From Entrophospora sp. SA101 (Eukaryota > Glomeromycota > Glomeromycetes > Entrophosporales > Entrophosporaceae), in the NCBI GenBank assembly GCA_958430865.1, contig CAUDNR010000868.1:46987-110986 (forward strand): DNA of 64,000 nucleotides. Direction: 5' to 3'. The position numbers and the translations under genes were made by a program. Positions 44,535 to 56,900 of this stretch are shown one piece after another; the stretch's first letter is position 1; each line of letters opens with the position of its first letter. Under the pieces are notes generated by a model that worked only from the letters and a program-made list of their open reading frames with translations, made no database searches and was not told where the DNA came from.

Positions 44535-47500
44535 TATGAATAATAAATATGAGTAACTAAATTATTTCTTCTTTTTCTTCTTTTCATAAACAAAAAAAAT
44601 AAATATAATTGATATTATTTTACGATTATATTTATATGATGACAAAATAATGATTATGGTAATAAAAATTTAAAGTAGAATTGAAGTGATTTGACCTGCA
44701 ATAAGGTGAAGAAAGAAGAAAGGGGAATCGGTGGGAAAAAAAGAATGTGTTGTATTTATAGTAAAATTTTTTTTGCAATTACTTTTTCTTTTTAATTTTA
44801 TTAAAGCTTGTTTACTAAAAAAGAAAAAAGAAAAAGGTTGCGAAAAAAAAAACAAAAAACCAAAAAATAAAAAAAAAATTTTGATGCGGTTTTTTTTCAT
44901 ATTATAATGGTTTTTATTTATACATCTTGTTATATTATTCTAGTTCACACATTGTTGATTTATACAAATAACAATTGAAAAATAATATTAATATATTTAT
45001 TTAAATTGACCTAAATAATCGACATTTATGTATTATATTAAATCTATCAAACTTTTTTGGCAAACAATGAGGGTTCTTTCTTTTACCGATTTGGAATCCA
45101 CAGTTAGAAGTTACACAAACTTAAAAAAACCTCATTTTTTGGTGACATTGTTTGGATCAATATTACAATATATATTGTATGCGGTTTAAAAATATAATAT
45201 GTTCTCATACAAATGAGTTTTTTTTATCGACAACAGCAAAACTAAAAAAATAGACACACATTCAAAATTAAATGCATAAAATAATCATTTGTCCTAATTT
45301 ATTAATTAGCCGATAATGCGCAAATTGTTATTTTATTTATTTAAAACTATTACTTTATTTGGGAATCGTTAGTTCAATGGTGCATTGATATGATAAAAAA
45401 GAGAGATATAATGAAAAAATTCTATCCTACCAATCAAGTTGTACTGTAACCAGCAACAACACAACAGATGCTACAGATAGGTAGAATGAAAAAGTAAAAT
45501 AAGGCAATTAGAATGAAGTAAAAGTCGTGTTGTCATTTAGATGAGATAATGCAAATCATAATGTTATTACCCGGGTGTTTAAGAAATTAATCAAAATTCC
45601 CTGTTATAAGGTGTGAAATGATCGTAATAGTGATTGGTTTACGGGATATGATCGGTTTACGAATGTTTCAATATTATCCGGTTATAACATTTACAATATG
45701 CAATTTTTCGTAAAACAATGTTAATATTTGTGATATCTTATTAAAAAAACCTTGGCATTCACAGTATCAATTATGCTATTCATAGTTAGTCTTTTTTTAT
45801 CATTTAATTTTAAATTAATATTACAAAAATCGTCAACCTTATCAGATAAATCGAACCGCCCAATTAAGTTTATAATGATGTGAAACTTTAACAAAGAAAA
45901 TTCGTTTGCCTATGTTCAATGAACAATAGCAATATTAAGTGTTAACACAACAATGATACGAACAAAAAACGGTTATTTATATCATTATTCTTCATTTTAC
46001 TCATCAAAAAATAAATAAATAAATAATTTATAGAGTGGTTTCTATTATTTTCCTAGAAAAGAACTTAGAAAGTCAAAACTAGGTATCAATTGGTGGAAAA
46101 TTAATTAGTTTAAATAAGAATCAAAAAGAAAAATATTTCGTGGAAAGACTTTTTGGTTAATTACTGCGGGCTAATATACGTGTGTATCACGAAATCCTAT
46201 CTATGGCGTTGAGGATTATGTGTGTATATATATATATATAAGGACATGGATTTGATGTATAAAACAATAAATTTTAATATATATCATCGCATATTGATTT
46301 GAACCATTTTTCTTAGGTTAATCCAAAATGGTGGATAGTTGCAATTCGTATGGTGTATAGTGTTATTAGATTAGAAATCCAATTGCATCGAGAAAGGGAA
46401 GTGGGAATTTAATATAGGCATTGTAAATGAATCATCTAATGAATGTACCTGAAAACAACATTCATATTAATATAGAGAATACAGATATTGAAAATGATTT
46501 AATTTATACTGGAAACAATGATGCCTTAAATAAAGTAAAATATAGGCATCAATGTAATCCATTATGACTTGTCAATTTAAAAGAACAAAAAAGACCAATC
46601 ACAAATCACATATTTGTATAAAATAAAGAAAATAATAAAAAAATACTTCTGCCGAATCTTATTTGCCTAGAAAAGTTAGAGCTAACCAACTATATGATCA
46701 ATCTGTTTTTTATTATATGTATTTATGTTTTGTTAAAAAAAAAAATCCGTATATTTGTCATCGGAATTTCCAGTACTAGTACTAATCGTTAAAATGTTGA
46801 CTAAAGGTAGTTTTTTACCAAGGGTTATTTTGATGATTTAGTCAAAGTATAAATCCTAGACGGAAGTAAAATCTTATTTTTTTTCCTTTATCTAATCTAA
46901 TATTTAATTTGACCTAGATTGCTTTACATCCCATCAATTCTAGATAAAAAGGTAATTGCCATTGTAATTAGAGTGTGTATAGCATATGAACTATATCTGA
47001 ATACATCATATGACCATCCCTATCGATGAAAGCATATTGAGCATACTTAGAATTAAGCAGAGCAAGTTCTTTAAAAAATGTTTTGTTTGAATATGAGAGA
47101 TCGGAGAAAGTTAGTTAATCATGATGGATTGGAAATTTAATGTAAAATGTACTTTTTAATTAAAAAAAAAAACATACTAGACGAAATAAAATGAAGAATC
47201 TTTATATATTTATTTCAACCAATTTGTTGACTTCATTGTTCAAAATATGCTTTTGAGCGTCAAATTTATTTGTTCAATATTTCGTTGTTCATTCATACAT
47301 ACTAGATCCTGTTTTTTGTTACGATTGGTTTATTTTGATTCAAAATTAAGTAAAACAACAACATCATCCTGATAAATGGCATTATTAATAAATGGCCATT
47401 GCATTATATCACTCAAGTCTCGAGGGTCACATACACCTTAGCCTTTTTCTTGCGAAATTGATGGCTAGAATAAAGTATTTATAAAATATTTGTCAAATAA

Positions 47501-48875
47501 TTAATAATTATAATATTATTAACAAATTATTGCATCGCTTACTGTTCCTGATTATATATTAACAATCATAAATTCAAACTATTTGTATCCGCTTCCTTGA
47601 TAAAATAAATTGAGAGAGATCATTTGTAATAATCATTATCATTGTAGAATCGTTCTTGAACAATTAACTAACAATTGAAACCATTTTGTGGTAATCTGGT
47701 CAATCAAAATTCTTTTCGATGCCATCCATAATTTGTTGACCGTTGTTGGTTTAACTGTTGCTTTAGTTGCTCCCAGTATAACTTGAGCAATTGTGCTATA
47801 ATCGAGGCAGTGTTAAAATTCTATTCATAAATACTTGTCTCTCAGCATATAAATTCAAACATGCTGCCTTCATGCCTTATTTTTGTAAATATTCATCTTG
47901 CAACTCCCTATATACTGTCAATGAACCGCAGAGTGAGGTCTGATTACAAATTGCGATCCATATTCGTATAGTTGTTTTTTTTCTTTTCTCGTTAAATCAG
48001 GAGAATATATTACCATTTAAAAAAATTGAAGCTTTGTTGATAATTAATTATATAGAAACGAAGTTGTTTCAGATATGAATAACTTAAAGAGACAATGTGA
48101 ACTTTAAATATTCATCATGACATGATAATTGCGAAAACATGAATTCATCTTCAATTGGTAAGACCTGGTGTAAACAGTTCTAGTAGCTTTAGAAAATTTT
48201 ACATAAATAAATTTTCAGCTGCGAATAAAAGGTAGAGGTGTTTTTATTTTTAGTATATACATTCTTTAAAAAGACAGTTCTTTAAAAAATAGATATTTGG
48301 GGAGCGATAAGCGAAAATACAGGAGACGAGGTTCTTGACAATGAACAACGATTGAAAAGAATCAGGAGTTCAATAAAATTGAGGTAAGCCTATCTATTTA
48401 GAACTTCGAATCAGTTATAATAAATTTGTTATCGTTATTTTTTTAAATAATTTAATAAATTCTTCTTGAAGTTGATTGTATTGTTATGTCCAAAATCAAG
48501 GGATCTGAAAATAATGAGGATGATGAAAATGGATGGTATTTATAAAGTTTTAACTGAATTCAATCCGAAAGATGTGATTTTCGGTTTAGTTTCGATTTTT
48601 CAAGAGCACTAGAAAAGATGAAAGAAATTGCGCCAAAATTGAGTTACAAGTTGTTTTCATTCCAGCCTAGCGCACTCATTCATACTATATTCAAATATTG
48701 TAGGAGAAATTAGATAATAAATTATATTTGCAAAAAAAAACCACAAAAAGGAATGTTGTCATAAAAAATTAATTTTTTTTAAAATAAATATTAAAAAGTT
48801 AAAACGTCCTTTAATAATTTATATAAGTTATTAGCATCAGACAGAAAAGAATTAGCAATTAAAATTTATAATGAA
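44535..48875. other. Long intergenic region of the left arm
   Basis: About 4.3 kb without a confident gene. The frame 44670-44900 (-) is a homopolymer-rich artefact of the receptor's upstream region. At about 46795-46880 lies a relative of the 19534-19660 repeat. On the minus strand about 47660-47820 an open stretch reads DYSTIAQVILGATKATVKPT, then TVNKLWMASKRILIDQ, perhaps a transposase relic. On the plus strand 48290-48387 is an exon-like stretch (see separate entry). Confidence 0.45.
48290..48387 (+). other. Candidate upstream exon, function unknown
   Basis: The stretch reads WGAISENTGDEVLDNEQRLK, then RIRSSIKLR, and ends at a GTAAGC donor. A following open stretch after an AAG acceptor at about 48471 continues to about 48610. 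It could be a 5' exon of the kinase at 48876 or a small separate gene. The mirror copy is at 54421-54518 (-). Confidence 0.35.
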
Positions 48876-49459
48876 ATGCATAGTATTGCTTATTCTGCTT
48901 TTCCGGTTGTTGCTGACAATGAAAATTATAAAAGTTATTTTTTACAATTAGTCAAAGAAAACAAAGAACTATTAGAAAATGAAAAGGAATATTGTAGCAA
49001 AAGGTTTGTTTATAATTTCGAATTAAACAATGCAATTCATAAACTTGGTAAACCAAGAGAATGCAATAATTGTAAAGCAGAAAGATACTCTGATAAATAT
49101 TGTGAAAAGTGTGTTAGTCTACACTTACAGAGCCTTTTTAGTACTTGGACATCTGGAAATGAGATAATTGATAGTTTTATTCAAGAATGTCAACAGCTTT
49201 CATCTCTTCCGCAGCATATTATAGAATGGATACCTTATGAGCAATTTTATGATATAAAAAAGTTAACAGAGGGTGGATTCAGTTCTATTTATACTGCTAC
49301 ATGGACAAGAGGATCTATTGATGATTATGGTGAAAATAAAAAGGAGTTTAATTATTTTGGAGTTGAGCAAGTAGTATTAAAATCATTAAATAATTCAAGT
49401 AATCCAGGAAAACCTTTTTTTGATGAGGTAATTGTTCTTATTTAAAATAAACTAAATTA
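48876..49459 (+). pseudogene. Truncated kinase gene: first exon only (left-arm copy)
   Basis: Exon 1 (48876-49427) is identical to that of the 53932-52543 gene. It has the Cys-rich CNNCKAERYSDKYCEKC motif, EWIPYEQFYDIKKLTEGGFS Gly loop region and VVLKSL lysine, then the GTAATT donor. The arm ends 32 nt into the intron, so no catalytic loop, DFG or C-lobe follows. The downstream sequence (49460 onward) is unrelated. The copy can at most express a 189-aa N-lobe fragment. Coding character extends upstream of the ATG without a stop for about 60 nt, so the true start may be in an earlier exon. Confidence 0.9.
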
Positions 49460-50769
49460 GATTGTATTTTATGTGTAAATTATTATTAATCATCATCTCA
49501 TTTTTTTTTTTTTTCTTCTAAAAAAAGTAAATATCACTCAACTGTAAAAATAATAACTAAAAAACTCGTTTTAGCATGAATTTAATTAAACAATGTTGGT
49601 TTAACTTTTAGGGCATTTACCTAATAAGATACAAGGATTTTTACAACCGTCATTATATCATTGTAAAATTGTTAATGCGGTTGGAATATCTTCCACTTGG
49701 TTGTGCTCAAAAAGATAATGATGAATGAACCTGAAAGTGCCTTTATTGTATTGTCAAGCTTTTTTATAAAAATATTTTAGATTTTAAATTTTAATCTCTA
49801 TTTGGACGCAGCTTTAAAAATCAATCAGTTGGGTGGTTTATAAAAGATTTTTTTACATTACAATGATAATAAAATAACAATTACTATTTCTTATATGGTA
49901 GGTGTACCGCAGAAATAGGTTCCATACATAATAAATCTTCTCCTTTTGTCCAATGAAAATGGGTGGCATCGAAGAAGGTCTCGTTGAACTCAAAAATTTG
50001 AACTAATGCTGAAAAAAGAGCAAACGAAAATCATAAAAAGATTTTAGAATAATTAGCTAAAAATAATTTACAAATAAAATATGCTTTAAAATGTTGTTTT
50101 TTTTTTATTGCAAGATAACGTTTGAGATAAAGAGCTGTTTGAACAGGCTATATATACAATCAAATAAGAATATTAATTCATGGATTTTTCACATATATTT
50201 TTTATTATATATTACGAAATGATTGCATCATGTATATAGAGTATTAACTTGACATAATTGCTCCCATTTTCTTTTTTTTTAATGGGCTGAGGTTTTAAAC
50301 AAATATATGTTTTAAATGATTATCTCTATAAAATCCACCGAATCCAAGAATTGGAGCATGATTAAAAGTATTTTAAAAAGAGAACATACTCGCCCTATGT
50401 ATTTAAATCAGCTGATATTCGGTCACTTGAATATTATCAAGAAATTTCCCAGTAAAGAAAAAAACCCTGAGAAGTTGCCTAATAAGAAAATAATATGTGA
50501 CAGAAGTTAATAATAGACAATTATGTTTTGTTGTCTTTTTTAATCCTTTTACCAACATAAATGATAATAACTATTGTACAAATATAGTTTTTCCTTTTTT
50601 GGATATTTTTTGATAATTAATATCATTTTTACTTATTTCAAATATCAAGATAGCTTACCATATAATAAGTCAAGGTACAATGAAAACTATGAGTTTGCGC
50701 GCAATACTTGCCATTTTAGTCATTATTATTATTTATTATTTGCCATTGCAATGTACAATTATTAATTAT

Positions 50770-51260
50770 TAGTTTCTCGGACATTTGCGCCAAATTTTCT
50801 GTTTGGTTGAAATTTGTAAAGATCTCGGCCAATAATTTACTCTTTGATAAAAATTTTTAATTGGACCTTCACCATTACGTGTCACGCGAACCTGTGATTT
50901 ATCAAGTTTTTCGAAATCAACAAAATTTCAGGTTCACTAATAATATCACCAATTACTGAGCCCAAACTAAATTTGGGGATCTTATTGGAGATTACGGTAA
51001 AGTTTTTATTAAATGTCTAGAGGGTCTTTTCATCGGGTGGAAATTCAACGCCGTTTGTACGTCCGAATAGACCAGCTGATTCGCCTATATCATTTATAAT
51101 ATCATCATCATCTATCAATGTTCATGTGTTATATAAATGGACCTTTCCATCTGGAACGCGGTCCACTTTGGTAATGCTAAATTATTTGATTGCATCATTC
51201 TTTTTAACCTTGGCAATAAACAGAGATATTGATACGATCGTTTGTCTTAGAGTAGCTGAA
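50770..51260 (-). pseudogene. Degenerate coding relic
   Basis: On the minus strand broken frames give RVPDGKVHLYNT, then DDDDIINDIGESAGLFGRTN, then VEFPPDEKTL, a stop, and FNKNFTVISNKIPKFSLGSV, with further stops before VRVTRNGEGPIKNFYQRV. Short coherent pieces separated by stops and shifts indicate an old pseudogene. I cannot name the family. Confidence 0.4.
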
Positions 51261-51360
51261 AACTCTAGTAGTAGCAAGCATTACACAGAATAATTATATA
51301 TTAATATACGGATTATTGTATTTATTTCTATGTAACATCTCTGTGCTAATAATACCAATT

Positions 51361-51456
51361 AAAGCTCCTCACGAGCTGGCTTGCGAGCCAAAAAACTTAT
51401 TCAGCTTGTGAGGCTACTAAGTTATTTGGCTTGCGAGCTGGCTCATGCGGAGCCTT
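51361..51456. mobile_element. Hairpin MITE with 9-bp target duplication at the palindrome centre
   Basis: AAAGCTCCTCACGAGC (left) is the imperfect inverse of GGCTCATGCGGAGCCTT (right), with further pairing of GCTTGCGAGC words, 96 bp. The direct repeat AATACCAAT flanks it (51351-51359 and 51457-51465). A 9-bp duplication fits Mutator-like transposition. It is distinctly GC-richer than its surroundings. Its centre (about 51408) is within 5 bp of the inverted-repeat axis (51404). Confidence 0.78.
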
Positions 51457-52542
51457 AATACCAATATTTATTTACAAAAGTTTTAGAATAATAATATGGA
51501 CATGGATAATTTCTACGATGGATTACCTCAGGTCCTGAAGAAATGCGACTTCACTGAGGTTTAAAAAAAAATTCTGGGCTAAAGATCTTGATCAGAGACA
51601 TTTGAATATTTAACAAGATGTATTGGAGCTGTTATTTATTAACAAAACCCCCTGGCAAAGAAAAATTCTTTAAAGAATCTGAAAAATAGTAATTTTGTAA
51701 CTTTTATTATAAAAGAAAGTCATCAAAAAAGTAAACTAAATTGTTGATGAATTCTTTATGAGAGTAAATTTACAATAAAGTACAGCACTCATTATATTTA
51801 CACTCATTTCATTTCGTACAAAATAACAATATTTCATAAAGTAGAAAACCCATGTGGATAAGAAAATATTTGCTGCAAAAATAGCCAAGTAAACAAATTG
51901 CTGAAACTTATCATGAAGAGATCGATAATCTTTTCACCATTCTACAATATTGTCATATCCACCATTATATCAAGACAATCCTTACACCACTTTGACAAAT
52001 TTATTGAATCGCACGTAGTGCCAGCAATAATAGAAAAAGCACCCATTTTTAGATGTATGATACCAGAGTATATAAAATTCATCATACAGCTAGTAAAAGT
52101 TTAGAAACTAGTTTACAAATTTAGAACACCCAACATTCTCGGCAAAGAAATGGAATCTGATCCAGGTTCATTGGATCTAAAATTCTTAGAATCTGAATCT
52201 AGATCCTTTAAATTTATAATAAACTTGTTATTATTAATTTGTCAGTTAAATTTGTGTCAATCATATTGTAATAATATTGTTTTTTGACATGGTCGGAATT
52301 AGCATACAACATCAGGAAAATTATGTATTAATTATCCAATTATGAAACATGCGATTCTGAATTCGATAATAAAAAAATAAAAAAATAAAAAAATATGAAA
52401 ACAAAGAAAAATAACTAATTATCTAACCATCAACAATTTATCCATAAACTACTTATTATCATTGTAATTAATTAATTAATTAATAATCACATTCAAATTA
52501 ATAAATTTCAATTAATTAACTATTTAATTTACCTTATTAAAA

Positions 52543-53932
52543 TTATATTTCATAATTTAATAAGCTATCATTACTTAAATTCAATTTAGCAATTTCATCA
52601 TTTAAATTTAATATTCTACTTGAATGATATGCTAATGGATGTGATTTGTGAACACTTTGTGAATTACTAATACTACTATTATTATCACTATTATTGTTGA
52701 TAATTTCTTGTAGTTGACTATTAGCAAAGTCACAAAGCTCTCTAATAGTTGGTCTTTTAGATGGATCCCCATCCCAACACTTCTGCATCATTTGTACACA
52801 ATCATCAGGCATTCCTGGTAATATTGGTGGACGTAAACCTTCACATATTTTTAATTGCAAACAAAAATCATGTGCTGTATCATCAAATGGTGGATGACCT
52901 GCAAATATTTCCCACATTAACATCCCAACACTATAAACATCTGTTTCTTTTGTGTATTTTTTTCCTCTAAGTAGCTCAGGTGCAATATAAGATATAATTC
53001 CATAAATTTTATTTGTTAATTTTTCATCAACTGGTCCACATAACCCAAAATCTGTGATAAAACAACTACCTCCTTGTAATCACAATGAATTAAATCTTTT
53101 TCATGTATAAAATATAATGATTCACATAAAAATGTAGAAATATTGATTCTATCTTTTAATGTTAAATTATAATGATTTTTTTGTATATAATCTCTTAAAT
53201 TTCCCTCTGAATGATAATTAAGAACTATTGCATAATTTCCATTTTCTGGAAATTCAGTTATACCATAACAAGAAACAATTAAATTTGATTTAATTTTACA
53301 GTAATTCAATGCCTGAAATTAATAATTAATTATATAAATAAAGTGATTTAATTTAGTTTATTTTAAATAAGAACAATTACCTCATCAAAAAAAGGTTTTC
53401 CTGGATTACTTGAATTATTTAATGATTTTAATACTACTTGCTCAACTCCAAAATAATTAAACTCCTTTTTATTTTCACCATAATCATCAATAGATCCTCT
53501 TGTCCATGTAGCAGTATAAATAGAACTGAATCCACCCTCTGTTAACTTTTTTATATCATAAAATTGCTCATAAGGTATCCATTCTATAATATGCTGCGGA
53601 AGAGATGAAAGCTGTTGACATTCTTGAATAAAACTATCAATTATCTCATTTCCAGATGTCCAAGTACTAAAAAGGCTCTGTAAGTGTAGACTAACACACT
53701 TTTCACAATATTTATCAGAGTATCTTTCTGCTTTACAATTATTGCATTCTCTTGGTTTACCAAGTTTATGAATTGCATTGTTTAATTCGAAATTATAAAC
53801 AAACCTTTTGCTACAATATTCCTTTTCATTTTCTAATAGTTCTTTGTTTTCTTTGACTAATTGTAAAAAATAACTTTTATAATTTTCATTGTCAGCAACA
53901 ACCGGAAAAGCAGAATAAGCAATACTATGCAT
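52543..53932 (-). pseudogene. TKL-type kinase with 1-nt frameshift in the catalytic loop (right-arm copy)
   Basis: Exon 1 (53932-53381, 184 codons) lies in the right arm, and exon 2 (53312-52543) starts just inside the spacer. The N-terminus has a CNNCKAE...YCEKC Cys motif and LTEGGFSSIYTATW Gly loop, with Lys in VVLKSL. Exon 2 runs through YGITEFPENGNYAIVLNYHS to LIHCD, then loses frame at about 53078-53082 (one T too few). The other frame then gives GGSCFITDFGLCGPVDEKLT, YIAPELLRGKKYTKETDVYS and the C-lobe DGDPSKRPT, ending NDSLLNYEI. The exons total 1,322 nt, one short of a multiple of three. Beyond the lesion all motifs are intact, so it is a very recent break or a consensus error. The catalytic loop has HCD and lacks the usual HSGN. 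Confidence 0.75.
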
Positions 53933-56900
53933 TTCATTATAAATTTTAATTGCTAATTCTTTTCTGTCTGATGCTAATAACTTATATAAATTATTAAAGG
54001 ACGTTTTAACTTTTTAATATTTATTTTAAAAAAAATTAATTTTTTATGACAACATTCCTTTTTGTGGTTTTTTTTTGCAAATATAATTTATTATCTAATT
54101 TCTCCTACAATATTTGAATATAGTATGAATGAGTGCGCTAGGCTGGAATGAAAACAACTTGTAACTCAATTTTGGCGCAATTTCTTTCATCTTTTCTAGT
54201 GCTCTTGAAAAATCGAAACTAAACCGAAAATCACATCTTTCGGATTGAATTCAGTTAAAACTTTATAAATACCATCCATTTTCATCATCCTCATTATTTT
54301 CAGATCCCTTGATTTTGGACATAACAATACAATCAACTTCAAGAAGAATTTATTAAATTATTTAAAAAAATAACGATAACAAATTTATTATAACTGATTC
54401 GAAGTTCTAAATAGATAGGCTTACCTCAATTTTATTGAACTCCTGATTCTTTTCAATCGTTGTTCATTGTCAAGAACCTCGTCTCCTGTATTTTCGCTTA
54501 TCGCTCCCCAAATATCTATTTTTTAAAGAACTGTCTTTTTAAAGAATGTATATACTAAAAATAAAAACACCTCTACCTTTTATTCGCAGCTGAAAATTTA
54601 TTTATGTAAAATTTTCTAAAGCTACTAGAACTGTTTACACCAGGTCTTACCAATTGAAGATGAATTCATGTTTTCGCAATTATCATGTCATGATGAATAT
54701 TTAAAGTTCACATTGTCTCTTTAAGTTATTCATATCTGAAACAACTTCGTTTCTATATAATTAATTATCAACAAAGCTTCAATTTTTTTAAATGGTAATA
54801 TATTCTCCTGATTTAACGAGAAAAGAAAAAAAACAACTATACGAATATGGATCGCAATTTGTAATCAGACCTCACTCTGCGGTTCATTGACAGTATATAG
54901 GGAGTTGCAAGATGAATATTTACAAAAATAAGGCATGAAGGCAGCATGTTTGAATTTATATGCTGAGAGACAAGTATTTATGAATAGAATTTTAACACTG
55001 CCTCGATTATAGCACAATTGCTCAAGTTATACTGGGAGCAACTAAAGCAACAGTTAAACCAACAACGGTCAACAAATTATGGATGGCATCGAAAAGAATT
55101 TTGATTGACCAGATTACCACAAAATGGTTTCAATTGTTAGTTAATTGTTCAAGAACGATTCTACAATGATAATGATTATTACAAATGATCTCTCTCAATT
55201 TATTTTATCAAGGAAGCGGATACAAATAGTTTGAATTTATGATTGTTAATATATAATCAGGAACAGTAAGCGATGCAATAATTTGTTAATAATATTATAA
55301 TTATTAATTATTTGACAAATATTTTATAAATACTTTATTCTAGCCATCAATTTCGCAAGAAAAAGGCTAAGGTGTATGTGACCCTCGAGACTTGAGTGAT
55401 ATAATGCAATGGCCATTTATTAATAATGCCATTTATCAGGATGATGTTGTTGTTTTACTTAATTTTGAATCAAAATAAACCAATCGTAACAAAAAACAGG
55501 ATCTAGTATGTATGAATGAACAACGAAATATTGAACAAATAAATTTGACGCTCAAAAGCATATTTTGAACAATGAAGTCAACAAATTGGTTGAAATAAAT
55601 ATATAAAGATTCTTCATTTTATTTCGTCTAGTATGTTTTTTTTTTTAATTAAAAAGTACATTTTACATTAAATTTCCAATCCATCATGATTAACTAACTT
55701 TCTCCGATCTCTCATATTCAAACAAAACATTTTTTAAAGAACTTGCTCTGCTTAATTCTAAGTATGCTCAATATGCTTTCATCGATAGGGATGGTCATAT
55801 GATGTATTCAGATATAGTTCATATGCTATACACACTCTAATTACAATGGCAATTACCTTTTTATCTAGAATTGATGGGATGTAAAGCAATCTAGGTCAAA
55901 TTAAATATTAGATTAGATAAAGGAAAAAAAATAAGATTTTACTTCCGTCTAGGATTTATACTTTGACTAAATCATCAAAATAACCCTTGGTAAAAAACTA
56001 CCTTTAGTCAACATTTTAACGATTAGTACTAGTACTGGAAATTCCGATGACAAATATACGGATTTTTTTTTTTAACAAAACATAAATACATATAATAAAA
56101 AACAGATTGATCATATAGTTGGTTAGCTCTAACTTTTCTAGGCAAATAAGATTCGGCAGAAGTATTTTTTTATTATTTTCTTTATTTTATACAAATATGT
56201 GATTTGTGATTGGTCTTTTTTGTTCTTTTAAATTGACAAGTCATAATGGATTACATTGATGCCTATATTTTACTTTATTTAAGGCATCATTGTTTCCAGT
56301 ATAAATTAAATCATTTTCAATATCTGTATTCTCTATATTAATATGAATGTTGTTTTCAGGTACATTCATTAGATGATTCATTTACAATGCCTATATTAAA
56401 TTCCCACTTCCCTTTCTCGATGCAATTGGATTTCTAATCTAATAACACTATACACCATACGAATTGCAACTATCCACCATTTTGGATTAACCTAAGAAAA
56501 ATGGTTCAAATCAATATGCGATGATATATATTAAAATTTATTGTTTTATACATCAAATCCATGTCCTTATATATATATATATACACACATAATCCTCAAC
56601 GCCATAGATAGGATTTCGTGATACACACGTATATTAGCCCGCAGTAATTAACCAAAAAGTCTTTCCACGAAATATTTTTCTTTTTGATTCTTATTTAAAC
56701 TAATTAATTTTCCACCAATTGATACCTAGTTTTGACTTTCTAAGTTCTTTTCTAGGAAAATAATAGAAACCACTCTATAAATTATTTATTTATTTATTTT
56801 TTGATGAGTAAAATGAAGAATAATGATATAAATAACCGTTTTTTGTTCGTATCATTGTTGTGTTAACACTTAATATTGCTATTGTTCATTGAACATAGGC

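Larger units (their letters stand above)
38808..49459. repeat. Left arm of giant inverted repeat (at least 10.65 kb)
   Basis: Every position x pairs with 102808-x in the right arm. Six pairs of open frames have identical sequences and the same coordinate sum, so there is no net indel between arms, even across poly-A and TA microsatellites. The inner edge is at 49459, where the left continues GATTGTATTT and the right arm's inverse continues AATCACTTTA. The outer edge is unknown because the right arm runs off the window. Confidence 0.95.
49460..52542. other. Unique spacer of the inverted repeat, left and central part
   Basis: No confident gene. After an acceptor-like TTTTAG at 49611 an open stretch reads GHLPNKIQGFLQPSLYHCKI and then VNAVGISS. 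This faintly recalls the start of kinase exon 2 (ALNYCKIKSNLIVSCYGI) but diverges. Frames 50316-50510, 50574-50765 and 51898-52104 show no domains. A coding relic on the minus strand and a hairpin MITE are listed separately. Confidence 0.45.

Noticed and set aside
44670..44900. 76-aa Phe/Lys-rich frame upstream of the receptor (and its mirror at 57908-58138)
   Set aside because: It is made of homopolymer T and A tracts in the receptor's upstream region, with no domain and no conserved features.
45366..45450. tRNA-like A box (TAGTTCAATGG) in the left arm
   Set aside because: No B box, no acceptor-stem pairing and no cloverleaf could be found downstream.
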